A stretch of DNA of 64,000 nucleotides from Pseudoalteromonas shioyasakiensis. GTDB taxonomy: Bacteria > Pseudomonadota > Gammaproteobacteria > Enterobacterales > Alteromonadaceae. A program made the position numbers and the translations under genes. How positions within the stretch are numbered: the first letter of the stretch is position 1; the number at the start of each line of letters is the position of its first letter. Location of the stretch: assembly GCF_024518675.1 (NCBI RefSeq), contig NZ_JANIGL010000001.1, forward strand, positions 62,001-126,000, in the 5' to 3' direction. Of this stretch, positions 36,785 through 46,378 are shown piece after piece. The notes below the pieces were generated by a model. That model was not told the origin of the DNA, did no database searches, and worked only from the letters and a program-made list of their open reading frames with translations.

Positions 36785-37876
36785 ATGAATACACACGCTA
36801 GCCAAGCAACTAATAGCAAACTCCAAAGGTTACATGGGTTAGACTTTTGTAGGGCCATATTTATGATTTTAGGCCTGTTTTACCATGCTGCTCTGATTTA
36901 CAGTACAGATTACATTTGGCGAGTAACAGATACTGAGTCATCCAGTTATCTAACAACTTTAGCTTCATTTGTTCATGCGTTTAGAATGGAAGCATTTTAT
37001 CTAATATCAGGTTTTTTCTATCTACTTGTTTTTACAAAGAATTATGAGGGGTTTCTTCAAGAAAGGCTAACAAGGGTTATACCTCCTTTATTATTATGTG
37101 GACTACTTATTAATCCTATTATGAACCTCTATAGTTATGAGCGAACTTATGACTGGAGCTCAATAACATATTTTATAAATGGTCAATGGTTAGGTCATTT
37201 ATGGTTTTTGGGAAATTTGATAGTTTATTTTGTGTTTGGATATCCTTTTTGTAAAAAAATTATAAAAATTGACTCAATTTCAAGAACTAATTTTATCATC
37301 ATATTTTGTTTTTTAGTTCCGTTTATATCATTAGTGTTCCTTGTTTTATCTAAGTGGCTATTTAGCGGGAGTTTTATTTTTGTTTCTTTTGATTTACTTT
37401 TTGAATATTTTCCATATTTTCTTTTTGGTGCTTTGTGTTTTCAGTTTAAAGATCATTTCATAAGTTTGCTAACATATAAAGTAGCTTTTGTATGTTTCCT
37501 TATTTATTTTCTCGGCATTAAGTTTGTTAATATGGAACTGTTTTTTAATTTAGGGAGTAATGTTTCTAAAGCAGCTAGTAAACTAATAGAAGGTTTTTTA
37601 GTTCTATCTATGACCGCACTCTTCTATAACATAGGTAAAGGAGGCTCTAAGGCTGTTCGCTTGATTTCAGATGCAAGCTATACTACTTACCTATTACATC
37701 AGCCATTAATAGTAATTATATATTACCTTTCATTCAAGGGGGTCAGACTGAATGTATATCTTGAATATACTATTATAATAGTTCTAACATTTTTAATCTC
37801 TATATTTTGGCATTTTTATTCAGTAAAAAAACATCCTATTCTTTCTTACTTGTTTAATGGAGTAAAGCCTCGTTGA
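36785..37876 (+). CDS. Membrane acyltransferase family 3 (OafA/NodX-like)
   Basis: A 363-residue protein with about ten membrane helices and the family's opening RLHGLDFCRAIFMILGLFYHA with its conserved histidine, followed by RMEAFYLISGFFY and QERLTRVIPPLL. The C-terminal helices contain ASYTTYLLHQPLI, where S/T-x-YL-x-H is a further hallmark. Such proteins transfer acyl groups to periplasmic or lipid-linked glycans. Together with the soluble acetyltransferase upstream it suggests an acylated polymer. Confidence 0.9.
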   Translation: MNTHASQATNSKLQRLHGLDFCRAIFMILGLFYHAALIYSTDYIWRVTDTESSSYLTTLASFVHAFRMEAFYLISGFFYLLVFTKNYEGFLQERLTRVIPPLLLCGLLINPIMNLYSYERTYDWSSITYFINGQWLGHLWFLGNLIVYFVFGYPFCKKIIKIDSISRTNFIIIFCFLVPFISLVFLVLSKWLFSGSFIFVSFDLLFEYFPYFLFGALCFQFKDHFISLLTYKVAFVCFLIYFLGIKFVNMELFFNLGSNVSKAASKLIEGFLVLSMTALFYNIGKGGSKAVRLISDASYTTYLLHQPLIVIIYYLSFKGVRLNVYLEYTIIIVLTFLISIFWHFYSVKKHPILSYLFNGVKPR

Positions 37877-37900
37877 ATATTATTCCTATAAGGCGCGGCT

Positions 37901-38296
37901 TTGGATATTAGAACTGATCCGATCATCAAGAGTCTAATGAAAAAAATGCCCAGTAAAATTCAGAGCTCTTTTACAGATGAACAGTTACAACACTTAAAGC
38001 TAGCAATAGGTGCACGTGAGTGGGGCAAGCATAAAGTTGATTTCCGTCGAGTCATACACTTATTTAAGTACCGCTATTACTTTGTCTTTCTGGCCGGCCG
38101 TAATAGAAGAAGGCTAACTGATGAGCAAAAAAAAGCTGTTATTTTTGGTCGCGCAACTTCAGCTAGTGTTGTATTTTTCTGTCTATTTTTACTCATTTTA
38201 GTGACTTTCTATTTATTTAAATCAGCTATAGGAGTAGATCTATTTCCTGGCTTCTCAGTCGGCTTGTGGGACTGGTTTCGCAAATTTATAGACTAG
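37901..38296 (+). CDS. Small membrane protein of unknown function in the polysaccharide region
   Basis: A 131-residue protein. A soluble N-terminal part contains LKLAIGAREWGKHKVDFR and a basic RNRRRL stretch. One membrane helix (about residues 88-110) and a short Trp-rich tail (GLWDWFRKF) follow. The predicted topology puts the basic region in the cytoplasm. It starts with TTG 25 bases after the acyltransferase gene, with AAGG upstream. I do not recognise the family; its place suggests an accessory role in assembly of the polysaccharide machinery. Confidence 0.7.
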   Translation: MDIRTDPIIKSLMKKMPSKIQSSFTDEQLQHLKLAIGAREWGKHKVDFRRVIHLFKYRYYFVFLAGRNRRRLTDEQKKAVIFGRATSASVVFFCLFLLILVTFYLFKSAIGVDLFPGFSVGLWDWFRKFID

Positions 38297-38370
38297 CGAT
38301 AAACGGGTTTTATAAATAGACTGAAATTACTGTTTTTGTTTTCTATAGAATAATTAATAATAAGATAACA

Positions 38371-38406
38371 TTTAATGTTATATTTAATATTATATTTAAT
38401 ATTATT
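38371..38406. repeat. Three tandem 12-base AT-rich repeats
   Basis: TTTAATGTTATA, TTTAATATTATA and TTTAATATTATT follow one another directly. They could act as an upstream AT element or H-NS-type binding tract, or be simple slippage. Confidence 0.7.
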
Positions 38407-38637
38407 TTATTTAATGCAATGTTTTCACTTTCTTCGTTTACTGTTATAGCTCTTTGTTTTAATTTTTTTGTTAAATCATTTAATATAAACTTATAAGGTT
38501 TTTATACGTGTGGTTTTTGTAGGGATTACTACAGTTTTTAAAAGCTGAATTTGTTTGTGTTATCTATATTGTTTTTTAAATTAAATGATTTTTCAGTTTA
38601 ATGCAATTATCTTTATCGCCCCTGTATTTTATAGTTA

Positions 38638-38666
38638 TTGATCTGTTCCTTATATGGATATATTAT
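38638..38666 (+). promoter_or_regulatory. Promoter of the vpsL-M-N-O-P-like operon
   Basis: TTGATC (38638-38643), 17 bases, TATTAT (38661-38666), with transcription expected near 38673, about 36 bases before the first gene. Confidence 0.6.
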
Positions 38667-38708
38667 TGTGTTTCAATTTTAGTAATTTAGACGTTCAAGG
38701 AAGATACA

Positions 38709-40112
38709 GTGAACAGCAGCAGAACATTTAAACCATCAAGTTCTTCAGATGCTAACTTTTATAGACTATTTGATTTGCTCTCTTTGTACACTTCATTTCA
38801 GATAGCAAATTTTATTTATAACATCCATTTTAATTCAGCTTATCTGGCTGCTGCTTTATCTATCACTATTAGTTATATGTACTGTGCTGAGATATTATCT
38901 ACATACAGATCATGGCGTGCGGGAAAATTTCGCACTATGGTTTTTTGCTCCTGGAGCTCCTTAGTTATTGCTTTTTCATTAATGTTTATAATTCTATTTG
39001 TATTCAAACTCACAGATGTTTTATCACGCAAAGAATTAGCTATCTGGTTCTTCTTTAGTCTGGTTCTCTTATTTATCTGGCGATTAGTCGTACATCTATA
39101 TAAGCGTAATCGTCGTCGTTTAGGTCTTAACCTTAGAAATGTTGCAATTGTGGGTGCTACAGAGGGGGCTGCATATTTACATGAAGAGATAATGAAAAAC
39201 AATGAGCTTGGATTTAAATTCATGGGTTTCTATGATGACCGAAAGCCTGAGAGGTTATTTAATCAAGCCTCAAACTATACTGTTGAAGGTACAATACAAT
39301 CTGCTATAGATAAAGCGAGAGAAGGGACAATTAATATTCTGTATATAGCTTTACCTTTAAAAGCAGAAAAGCGTATTGCTGATATTTTACTGCAACTTGG
39401 AAATACGACTGTTGATGTACATGTCATTCCTGATTTTTTATTATCTAACTTAATCCATGCAAGAATAGAGCATGTTGGTAACCTGGATACACTTAGTGTA
39501 TTTGAATCGCCATTAATAGGTGCCCAAGAGTTTATTAAACGTACAGAAGATATAATTGTTTCTTCGATAATATTATTGTTAATTTCGCCTTTACTCCTTG
39601 TTATAGCAGCAGCTGTTAAATTTACTTCTCCAGGAAATATTATTTTTAAGCAGGATCGATATGGGCTAGATGGAAGAAAAATTAAGGTGTGGAAGTTTAG
39701 ATCAATGTCTGTAACTGAAAATAGTGATGTTGTTACTCAGGCGACCAAAAACGACGCTAGGATTACTAAGGTGGGTGGCTTTTTAAGAAGGACAAGCTTA
39801 GATGAATTACCCCAATTTATAAATGTACTGAAAGGCGACATGTCAATTGTTGGCCCAAGGCCACATGCCGTTGCACACAATGAAGAATATAGGTCAAAAG
39901 TTGACTTTTATATGCTGAGACATAAAGCAAAACCAGGGATCACAGGCTGGGCTCAAATAAATGGCTGGCGTGGTGAAACCGATACACTTAATAAAATGGA
40001 AAAGCGGGTAGAGTTTGATTTGCACTATATCAAGCATTGGTCACTTTGGTTCGATATTAAAATAATTTTTTTAACAATATTTAAGGGATTTAAAAATGCA
40101 AATGCATACTAA
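38709..40112 (+). CDS. Undecaprenyl-phosphate glucose (sugar) phosphotransferase, WcaJ/VpsL-like
   Basis: A 467-residue polyprenyl phosphate hexose-1-phosphate transferase. Four N-terminal helices and a CoA-binding-like domain (VAIVGATEGAAYL) precede the catalytic PF02397 domain from about residue 280, with KFTSPGNIIFKQDRYG, KVWKFRSM, RRTSLDELPQFINVL, SIVGPRP and KPGITGWAQINGWRG. It transfers the first sugar phosphate to the lipid carrier and so starts repeat-unit assembly. It starts with GTG after AAGGAAG. It overlaps the next gene by 17 bases. Confidence 0.94.
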   Translation: MNSSRTFKPSSSSDANFYRLFDLLSLYTSFQIANFIYNIHFNSAYLAAALSITISYMYCAEILSTYRSWRAGKFRTMVFCSWSSLVIAFSLMFIILFVFKLTDVLSRKELAIWFFFSLVLLFIWRLVVHLYKRNRRRLGLNLRNVAIVGATEGAAYLHEEIMKNNELGFKFMGFYDDRKPERLFNQASNYTVEGTIQSAIDKAREGTINILYIALPLKAEKRIADILLQLGNTTVDVHVIPDFLLSNLIHARIEHVGNLDTLSVFESPLIGAQEFIKRTEDIIVSSIILLLISPLLLVIAAAVKFTSPGNIIFKQDRYGLDGRKIKVWKFRSMSVTENSDVVTQATKNDARITKVGGFLRRTSLDELPQFINVLKGDMSIVGPRPHAVAHNEEYRSKVDFYMLRHKAKPGITGWAQINGWRGETDTLNKMEKRVEFDLHYIKHWSLWFDIKIIFLTIFKGFKNANAY

Positions 40113-41310
40113 AACTATAGTACTGCTAAGTACTGCTTTGAGTATGGGTTTAACAGCATCTGCTAATGCTAATTATAAACTTGGAAGTTACATCAGCCAA
40201 AATGGAGCAGAACTTACCCCATCATTTATTATCGGTGCAAGTCATGACGATAACTTTTATAAAACACCTAATAATGAAGAGTCACGATTGATTTGGAAAG
40301 TTGCACCAAGCTTAAGCTCATTATTAGTTGATGGCCCTGATACTTATCAATTTGACATTGCAACAGTAACTTCTTTGCATAATAAGGACAGTTTAGACAA
40401 TCATACCGATATCATTTTATCAACGGACATCCATAAAGAGTTTACTAGTAAACATAGATTAGATGTATCTGCTTATGCTGATTGGTTATATGAAGACCGT
40501 GGTACTGGTTTGACTGAGGGGTTAGGAGATTCAGTAACAGAATTAGTAAAGTACAGGCAACAAAATATAAATGTTGATTATGAATTTGGTGCCCAGTCTT
40601 CAAAAGCACAACTTTCTTTATCTGCTGGTTATTACAATAAACAATATGCGAACTTTGAAAATGTCTCTAAGTATCGTGATTTTGATAAAGTTCTACTAGG
40701 TATAACTGGATATTACAACACACAATCTACGAGTCGCTTTTTTGTTGAGTTCAAAGGTGAAAATTATCGCTACGACCACATACAATTTAGCGGTGTTTCT
40801 CGTGACTCGGATGATATTAAGCTACTAGTTGGTATGGAATGGGAAGCGTCCGCATTGACATCAGGTACCTTTAAACTCGGTTACCAGAATAAAGATTTTA
40901 AGTCATCGCAGAGAGAAAACTTTGATGGGCTTAGTTGGCAGGCTGATCTTGTATGGCACCCGCTTACTTATTCAAGTGTGTCATTTACTACAGCAAATGC
41001 AGCTAAGGATCCACTGGTACAAGGTGACTATATAGAAGAAACACTGTATGGCGTTACTTGGGAACATCAGTGGAATCACTTTATAGGAACATTTGCGAGT
41101 TTAAATTATAGTAAAGAGCAGTATAGCGGGGGTATCAAACGTAAAGACACAATAAAAAGTTCACGTCTCGGCTTGAATTATCATACCGGTAATTATGGTT
41201 TCTTATCTACTTACATTGATTACACAGATCAAACATCTACTCAAAATAATTTAATTTACGATAGCCTAATAATAGGTGTTGATTTTACTTTAGGCTTAAA
41301 GGCAAATTAA
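40096..41310 (+). CDS. Outer-membrane beta-barrel protein of exopolysaccharide export (VpsM/EpsL-like)
   Basis: A 404-residue exported protein (signal peptide ending ANAN) with alternating beta strands throughout, a repeated pattern of aromatic-flanked strands, and the opening ELTPSFIIGASHDDNFYKTPNNE typical of the beta-barrel porin 2 family found next to Wza-like exporters. Position between a vpsL-like and a vpsN-like gene matches Vibrio vpsM. It may form or assist the outer-membrane channel. The start lies inside the end of the upstream gene; a second ATG two codons later is possible. Confidence 0.85.
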   Translation: MQMHTKTIVLLSTALSMGLTASANANYKLGSYISQNGAELTPSFIIGASHDDNFYKTPNNEESRLIWKVAPSLSSLLVDGPDTYQFDIATVTSLHNKDSLDNHTDIILSTDIHKEFTSKHRLDVSAYADWLYEDRGTGLTEGLGDSVTELVKYRQQNINVDYEFGAQSSKAQLSLSAGYYNKQYANFENVSKYRDFDKVLLGITGYYNTQSTSRFFVEFKGENYRYDHIQFSGVSRDSDDIKLLVGMEWEASALTSGTFKLGYQNKDFKSSQRENFDGLSWQADLVWHPLTYSSVSFTTANAAKDPLVQGDYIEETLYGVTWEHQWNHFIGTFASLNYSKEQYSGGIKRKDTIKSSRLGLNYHTGNYGFLSTYIDYTDQTSTQNNLIYDSLIIGVDFTLGLKAN

Positions 41311-41846
41311 TGAAATTTCTACATTATACTTTATTAAGTTTACTATTTATCATTGCTATAAGCAGTAATGCTGCAATAGCAAACAAACCAAAAAACTACA
41401 TTTTGGGCCCTGGTGACACGATTGAAATTAAAGTTTTTGGCCAGCCGGATTTAGATGTTAGAGCATTACTTGGTAATAGTGGGGAAGTAAATTATCCATT
41501 TCTAGGTAAAGTGGTATTAGCAGGAATGACCATTGCTGAGGTTGAGAGAATTTTGACCAGTGGTCTTGCTCCGAACTATTTAGTTAACCCCGATGTATAT
41601 GCTCAAGTGATCGAATACCGTCCTTTTTATATCCATGGAGAGGTCAAGAAGCCAGGCGGCTACTCATATCATCCAGGTATGACGGTTAATCAAGCCGTTG
41701 CATTAGCTGGCGGATTAACGGAAAGAGCATCCATTGAAAAAATTTATGTGTATAAAGAAAAGAACAAACAACAGCAAATCAAAGGCAATTTGAATAGTCA
41801 AATCGCTGCTGGTGATACAATTAAAATTGAACAGCGATTGTTTTAA
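41310..41846 (+). CDS. Polysaccharide export protein, short Wza type (VpsN-like)
   Basis: A 178-residue exported protein with a Poly_export domain (YILGPGDTIEIKVFGQPDL, then GEVNYPFLGKVVLAGMT split by strands) and one SLBB-like segment (FYIHGEVKKPGGYSYHPGMT). It is shorter than E. coli Wza, lacking the C-terminal outer-membrane helix, like Vibrio VpsN. The signal peptide ends near AAIA and no lipobox cysteine is present. It shares one base with the barrel gene stop (TAATG). It likely forms the periplasmic part of the export conduit. Confidence 0.9.
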   Translation: MKFLHYTLLSLLFIIAISSNAAIANKPKNYILGPGDTIEIKVFGQPDLDVRALLGNSGEVNYPFLGKVVLAGMTIAEVERILTSGLAPNYLVNPDVYAQVIEYRPFYIHGEVKKPGGYSYHPGMTVNQAVALAGGLTERASIEKIYVYKEKNKQQQIKGNLNSQIAAGDTIKIEQRLF

Positions 41847-41867
41847 AAAGACAAGGTAGTTATATAA

Positions 41868-44075
41868 ATGAATAAGTTTCCGCAAACCTCGGCTGATAAT
41901 GAGGATGTTTTCGACTTAGGTGCGTATATCAATGTAATTAAAAATGCAAAGTGGCGTATATTTAGCTTTGCAGTAGTAATTACTCTCTTTACTATATTAA
42001 TCACTTTTACACTCTTACCTCAGTTTAAAGCTACGGCAACATTATTGATAGAATCTGAGCAGACTAAAGCGGTAAGCTTTGATGAAGTTTATGGTTTAGA
42101 CTCTAATCAAAAAGAGTATTATTTTACTCAATTTGAGGTTATTAAATCAGATAGTATAGCTCGTGAGGTAATCACTCGGCTAGACATAAAGTCTCATCCA
42201 GATTTTATCGGTAAACCAACTTTAATTGACTCACTGAACGATTCTCTCAAAGAATACTTACCTTTTCTTAATCAACAAAAACTAACTTTACTAAGTAAAG
42301 AAGATAAAGCAGAAAAAGAAATGTTAGGACTATTGGTTAAATTTAAGGAAGAATTAAGTGTTTCACCTATACGTGGCACGCAACTTGTTAACATAAGTTT
42401 TAATTCAAGTGATCCTAAGCTGGCCGCAGACGTAGCGAACACTGTCGGGCAAGTGTATATTGATAGTCAAATGCAAGCTAAAATGGGGATAACTCAACAA
42501 GCTTCAAGTTGGTTAAATACACGCTTGTCGCAATTGCGTATTCAACTTGATGAATCAGAAAAGCGTTTACAAGCATATCGTGAGCAGCAAAAGCTTATTG
42601 ATATTGAGGGGATTGCTGGTTTAGCAACACAAGAGCTAGAACAAATCTCTAATCAGTTAGTAAATGCTCGCGCAGAGCAGAATAACTTGCAGAGCATTAA
42701 TCGTGTTATCAATGAGTATGGTAATAACAATATTGATTTGCTTGGTAGCATGCCTGAAATTACATCTCACAAAGTTGTTCTTGATGTTAAAAGAGAACTT
42801 GTATTAGTAGAACGAAAACTCGGTGAGTTAAGTGAAGTTTATGGCCCGAAACACCCTAGAATAATTTCGGTGAAATCTGAACTTGCTTCTGTCAAAGCGA
42901 ACCTTCGTAAACAGATCAAAGGTTTGATTACGGGTATAGAAAAAGAGTTAAATAGAGTCACTCAGACAGTGGCTGCACTCGAAACTGACTTAGCTTTAAT
43001 CAGAGAGCAATACCAAGATATTACACGTAAAGAAACGAAGTATAATCAGTTAAAACGTGAAGTTGAAACAAATCGAAATATCTTTAATACTTTTCTTTCT
43101 CGCTCTAAAGAAACAGAAGTAACCAGTGACTTTAGTTCTGCGATAGCTCGTTTCACCGATTACGCATACCCACCTAATAAACCTTTTAAGCCTAATAAAA
43201 AGTTTATGATTATTATGGCTTTTGTGATGAGTTTATTTTTTGCGATGATGGTAAGTCTAGTTTATGACGCCCTTAATGATACGGTAAAGTCAAAAGAAGA
43301 TATTGAGCATAAACTTGCGCAGCGATTACTTGGCTATATTCCACGAGAAAAAGTAGGAAAGGATGGGGTATTACCAATTAGTTCTTTTTTCGACGTACAG
43401 TATAGGCGTTTTGCTGAATCAGTAAGGACATTTAGAACTAGCCTGCTTCTAACTCAGCTTGATAGGGAGCACAAAGTTATCGCTATTACTTCAAGCTCCC
43501 CATCTGAGGGGAAAACAACCGTCGCAGCAAATTTAGCCTTGTCTTTAGCTCAAATGGGGAAAGTACTATTAATTGATGCGGATTTAAGAAAACCATCTAT
43601 TGCAAAACGCTTCGATATCCCAGGCTTTCAATCTGGGCTGAGCAACCTTATCATTGGTACTGAAACCATAGAGCAATGTATCCATGTAGATGAAACTTCA
43701 GGTGTAAATATTATGCCGTGCGGTCAAATCCCCAGTAATCCATTAGAGTTAATTTCTAATGAACGATTTAGTCAATTATTAGATTCGTTAAAAGAACAAT
43801 ACGATCATATAATCATTGATACCCCCCCTACGCAGGCGGTTAGTGATGCATTGGTTGTTTCTCGTTTTGTTGATTCAGTCATTTACGTAATAAAATCGGA
43901 TGTAACTCGCGTTAAATTGATTAAAGCTGGCTTAGAACGCTTGTTTGATGCTAAAGCTCACATTGCCGGTGTAGTATTAAATCAAGTTGATGTACGTAAT
44001 TCTTCAGATCAAGCGGCATATGGTTTATACGATTATTATGATTATTCACAAAAACCTGAGCAGTTAGGTACTTAA
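41868..44075 (+). CDS. Polysaccharide co-polymerase with tyrosine autokinase domain (Wzc/VpsO-like)
   Basis: A 735-residue bacterial tyrosine kinase. A Wzz domain with membrane helices at about 31-52 and 442-465 flanks a long periplasmic coiled-coil part. The cytoplasmic kinase has Walker A SSPSEGKTT near residue 545, Walker A' LLIDADLRKP near 567, and a C-terminal tyrosine cluster (YGLYDYYDYS) for autophosphorylation. It controls chain length and links polymerisation to export. The next gene encodes a matching phosphatase. Confidence 0.95.
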   Translation: MNKFPQTSADNEDVFDLGAYINVIKNAKWRIFSFAVVITLFTILITFTLLPQFKATATLLIESEQTKAVSFDEVYGLDSNQKEYYFTQFEVIKSDSIAREVITRLDIKSHPDFIGKPTLIDSLNDSLKEYLPFLNQQKLTLLSKEDKAEKEMLGLLVKFKEELSVSPIRGTQLVNISFNSSDPKLAADVANTVGQVYIDSQMQAKMGITQQASSWLNTRLSQLRIQLDESEKRLQAYREQQKLIDIEGIAGLATQELEQISNQLVNARAEQNNLQSINRVINEYGNNNIDLLGSMPEITSHKVVLDVKRELVLVERKLGELSEVYGPKHPRIISVKSELASVKANLRKQIKGLITGIEKELNRVTQTVAALETDLALIREQYQDITRKETKYNQLKREVETNRNIFNTFLSRSKETEVTSDFSSAIARFTDYAYPPNKPFKPNKKFMIIMAFVMSLFFAMMVSLVYDALNDTVKSKEDIEHKLAQRLLGYIPREKVGKDGVLPISSFFDVQYRRFAESVRTFRTSLLLTQLDREHKVIAITSSSPSEGKTTVAANLALSLAQMGKVLLIDADLRKPSIAKRFDIPGFQSGLSNLIIGTETIEQCIHVDETSGVNIMPCGQIPSNPLELISNERFSQLLDSLKEQYDHIIIDTPPTQAVSDALVVSRFVDSVIYVIKSDVTRVKLIKAGLERLFDAKAHIAGVVLNQVDVRNSSDQAAYGLYDYYDYSQKPEQLGT

Positions 44076-44085
44076 TAATTTTGTA

Positions 44086-44814
44086 ATGATTGATATTCAT
44101 ACACATGTTCTTCCAGGAGTTGATGATGGCGCTAAAGATCTTAATGATTCTTTAGCGCTATTAATCGTTGCAAAAGCAGATGGTATTGAACGTTTAGTTG
44201 CAACGCCCCACATTCAACCTGGTCGCTTTAACAATGATCGTACTAACTTAACTCATATTTTTGCAAAATTAAAAACGGCAGTTAGCAATGCAAACATTGA
44301 TATTGAATTAGGGTTAGCAGCCGAAGCTCGTTTAGACAGTGAGCTAATAAACCTTATTAAATTAAGACAAGTCCCTTTTATTGGCAAGGTTGAGTCGTCA
44401 GACTGTCTTTTACTTGAGTTACCACATTCCCATGTTCCTCTGGGTTATGATAAGTTTGTTCGCTGGCTATTAAATGAGAATATCCGTGTGCTTATTGCAC
44501 ACCCTGAAAGAAATAGAGGTATCCAAAAAGATTACTCTTATATTAGTAAGTTAATTGATTTAGGCTGTGAGTTTCAGCTTACAGCATCTAGTATAGAAGG
44601 TCTGTGGGGACAAAATGCTCAAAGCTTAGGTGAAAAAATGCTTCTCAATGGACATGCTAACTATATTGCTTCTGATGCACACTCAATAAAACGTAGACCA
44701 GCAATTTTAAGTCGGGCAAAAGAGAAAGTAATTAACTTGTTAGGAGAACATAGAGCTCATAAACTATTTGTTGCCAACCCTAAATTATTGACAGAGAGTT
44801 TATTTCTTGATTGA
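44086..44814 (+). CDS. PHP-family tyrosine-protein phosphatase (CpsB/YwqE type)
   Basis: A 242-residue metal-dependent phosphatase with the PHP motif DIHTHVLPGVDDGAKD at the start, ATPHIQPG, and C-terminal IASDAHSIKRRP that complete the metal site. CpsB-type enzymes remove phosphate from Wzc/CpsD tyrosine clusters, unlike the low-molecular-weight Wzb of E. coli. It follows the kinase gene by ten bases, so the pair likely cycles phosphorylation of the upstream kinase. Confidence 0.93.
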   Translation: MIDIHTHVLPGVDDGAKDLNDSLALLIVAKADGIERLVATPHIQPGRFNNDRTNLTHIFAKLKTAVSNANIDIELGLAAEARLDSELINLIKLRQVPFIGKVESSDCLLLELPHSHVPLGYDKFVRWLLNENIRVLIAHPERNRGIQKDYSYISKLIDLGCEFQLTASSIEGLWGQNAQSLGEKMLLNGHANYIASDAHSIKRRPAILSRAKEKVINLLGEHRAHKLFVANPKLLTESLFLD

Positions 44815-45538
44815 TAATACAACTTATAAAAAGCTATTCATAATCATATTACTATTTTTCAGTCTATATATTGCCTATCAAAGCGTGATTATAGCCCGTG
44901 CTAATGCATGGTATTTTAATGCTAGAAATACAGTTGATTATATGACAAAGAATAGCTTAGAGCGCCTAAAGTTAACACAGGCTCGGACGGCAATAAATAA
45001 AGCTATTTATTTACAACCCATACACCCACATTATTTACATATGAGTGCGTTTATCAGTGTATTAGAGTATGAATATGACGCTGTTCATTCAATAGATAAT
45101 AACGAAGAGAGTTTTCAGATTATTGAAGCAAAGAAAGCACTCAATTTATCGCTAGCACATAGAAAATCTTGGTCAAAAACGTGGGTTTTACTTGCTCAGG
45201 TGGTTAGTATCGAGCAAGGAGCCAGTAAGCAAGTATATTCTTTGTTAAAAAATGCGAAATTAGCTGGACCATATGATTTTGATGTTCACTTAGCAGTTTT
45301 ACATATTTCACTTAATAATTGGGAAAATCTGTCACCTAACTTTAGACACTTTTATGTACAAGAGCTTATTAATGCCGCTAACCAAGATTTTTATTTTCAT
45401 AAAGTCTTTGATATGGCAGAAGAAATCGGAATGTTATCAACCCTTTGCTTATCTTTACAGTTTGGGAAAGAATTTGATAAAGTTAAGCAAACATCAAGTT
45501 ACAAGTATATGTGCGTAGATAAAAGGCTCAGCAGCTAA
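44807..45538 (+). CDS. VpsP-like membrane-anchored protein
   Basis: A 243-residue protein with one N-terminal membrane helix (about residues 9-27) and a helical periplasmic part in which the pattern ARTAINKAIYLQPIHPHYL and SWSKTWVLLAQV suggests TPR-like repeats. It starts with TTG overlapping the phosphatase gene by eight bases, with AGAGAG upstream. Its position at the end of the set and architecture match Vibrio VpsP, whose exact function is unknown. It probably scaffolds the synthesis or export complex. Confidence 0.75.
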   Translation: MIDNTTYKKLFIIILLFFSLYIAYQSVIIARANAWYFNARNTVDYMTKNSLERLKLTQARTAINKAIYLQPIHPHYLHMSAFISVLEYEYDAVHSIDNNEESFQIIEAKKALNLSLAHRKSWSKTWVLLAQVVSIEQGASKQVYSLLKNAKLAGPYDFDVHLAVLHISLNNWENLSPNFRHFYVQELINAANQDFYFHKVFDMAEEIGMLSTLCLSLQFGKEFDKVKQTSSYKYMCVDKRLSS

Positions 45539-45559
45539 GTAACCGGAGACCACACTTGG

Positions 45560-46378
45560 CTACTGCGTAATTTGATCACGGTGTTTTTCAACGTAATCAG
45601 CAACTTCACTAACGGTACCTAACCAATAACCATTTCTGTCGTTATTAAGATAGCGTAAAAGCTGATCCAATATGTGAGCGTCAGTGGTATATTGAGCCCC
45701 TTTACCAATTTCATGTCCAGCTAGGATCAGCCAACTATTATTACCACGTAATTGCTCTAACATGGTTTTGATTTCACCGAAACTCATGCCGTCTATTCTA
45801 AGACCCGTTAATTGAGAAAAGTCAGTAAAGTTTGGGTTATTTGCTGTTTCATCCAGCCATGTACGGCCGCTATCAAAATGTTTTGCGATTAAAGGAACAT
45901 AGCTTTGGGTATTTATACCTCGGCCAACAAAGGTGTTACCGCAAGGGTAGGCGAACGCGCGAGGAGTTACTCCAAGCTGTTCTTTAATATAAGCTTGCGC
46001 ACTGAGAATATCATTTTCAAGCCATTGCAAGGTTGTTTCTTCAAGCGATAGATCTAATTGGCGCAGCCATTCAAAATTACCTGTGCATACATGAGAACTT
46101 GTGTGGTTGGCAATTTCGTGGCCTGTGGCGACTGCTTGCTTCCATTTAGGTAGGCGCTCTTTAACATTAAAGGGCGATACATAAAATGTGGCTTTAACAT
46201 TGTGCTTGTTTAATATTGCAAGTCCGGTGTCTACTTGACTATGGCGGGCATCGTCAAATGTAATACTAATGGCGTTTTGAGCTTGATTTGGATAACTAAA
46301 ACCGGCGTAATTATTGTCGGCGGCGCCGCTTGAGATGCTAATTAGTGTGATAGGTATAAGCATTAGTTTTTTTAACAT
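45560..46378 (-). CDS. Secreted polysaccharide deacetylase (NodB-type)
   Basis: A 272-residue exported protein with a signal peptide ending SSGAA. NodB motifs are SITFDDAR (motif 1, with Ala-Arg in place of Gly), HEIANHTSSH (zinc histidines), RAFAYPCGN (motif 3), and LAGHEIG near the end. It likely removes acetyl groups from a polysaccharide in the periplasm. It is convergent to the vps-like operon, 21 bases from its stop. The two acyltransferases in the same region make tuned acetylation of the exopolysaccharide a reasonable inference. Confidence 0.87.
   Translation of the reverse strand: MLKKLMLIPITLISISSGAADNNYAGFSYPNQAQNAISITFDDARHSQVDTGLAILNKHNVKATFYVSPFNVKERLPKWKQAVATGHEIANHTSSHVCTGNFEWLRQLDLSLEETTLQWLENDILSAQAYIKEQLGVTPRAFAYPCGNTFVGRGINTQSYVPLIAKHFDSGRTWLDETANNPNFTDFSQLTGLRIDGMSFGEIKTMLEQLRGNNSWLILAGHEIGKGAQYTTDAHILDQLLRYLNNDRNGYWLGTVSEVADYVEKHRDQITQ

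Larger units (their letters stand above)
38297..38708. other. AT-rich intergenic region before the vpsL-like gene
   Basis: No gene is seen. It contains three tandem copies of a 12-base AT repeat (38371-38406) and a strong promoter (38638-38666). The rest is T-rich without clear dyads. Confidence 0.45.
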
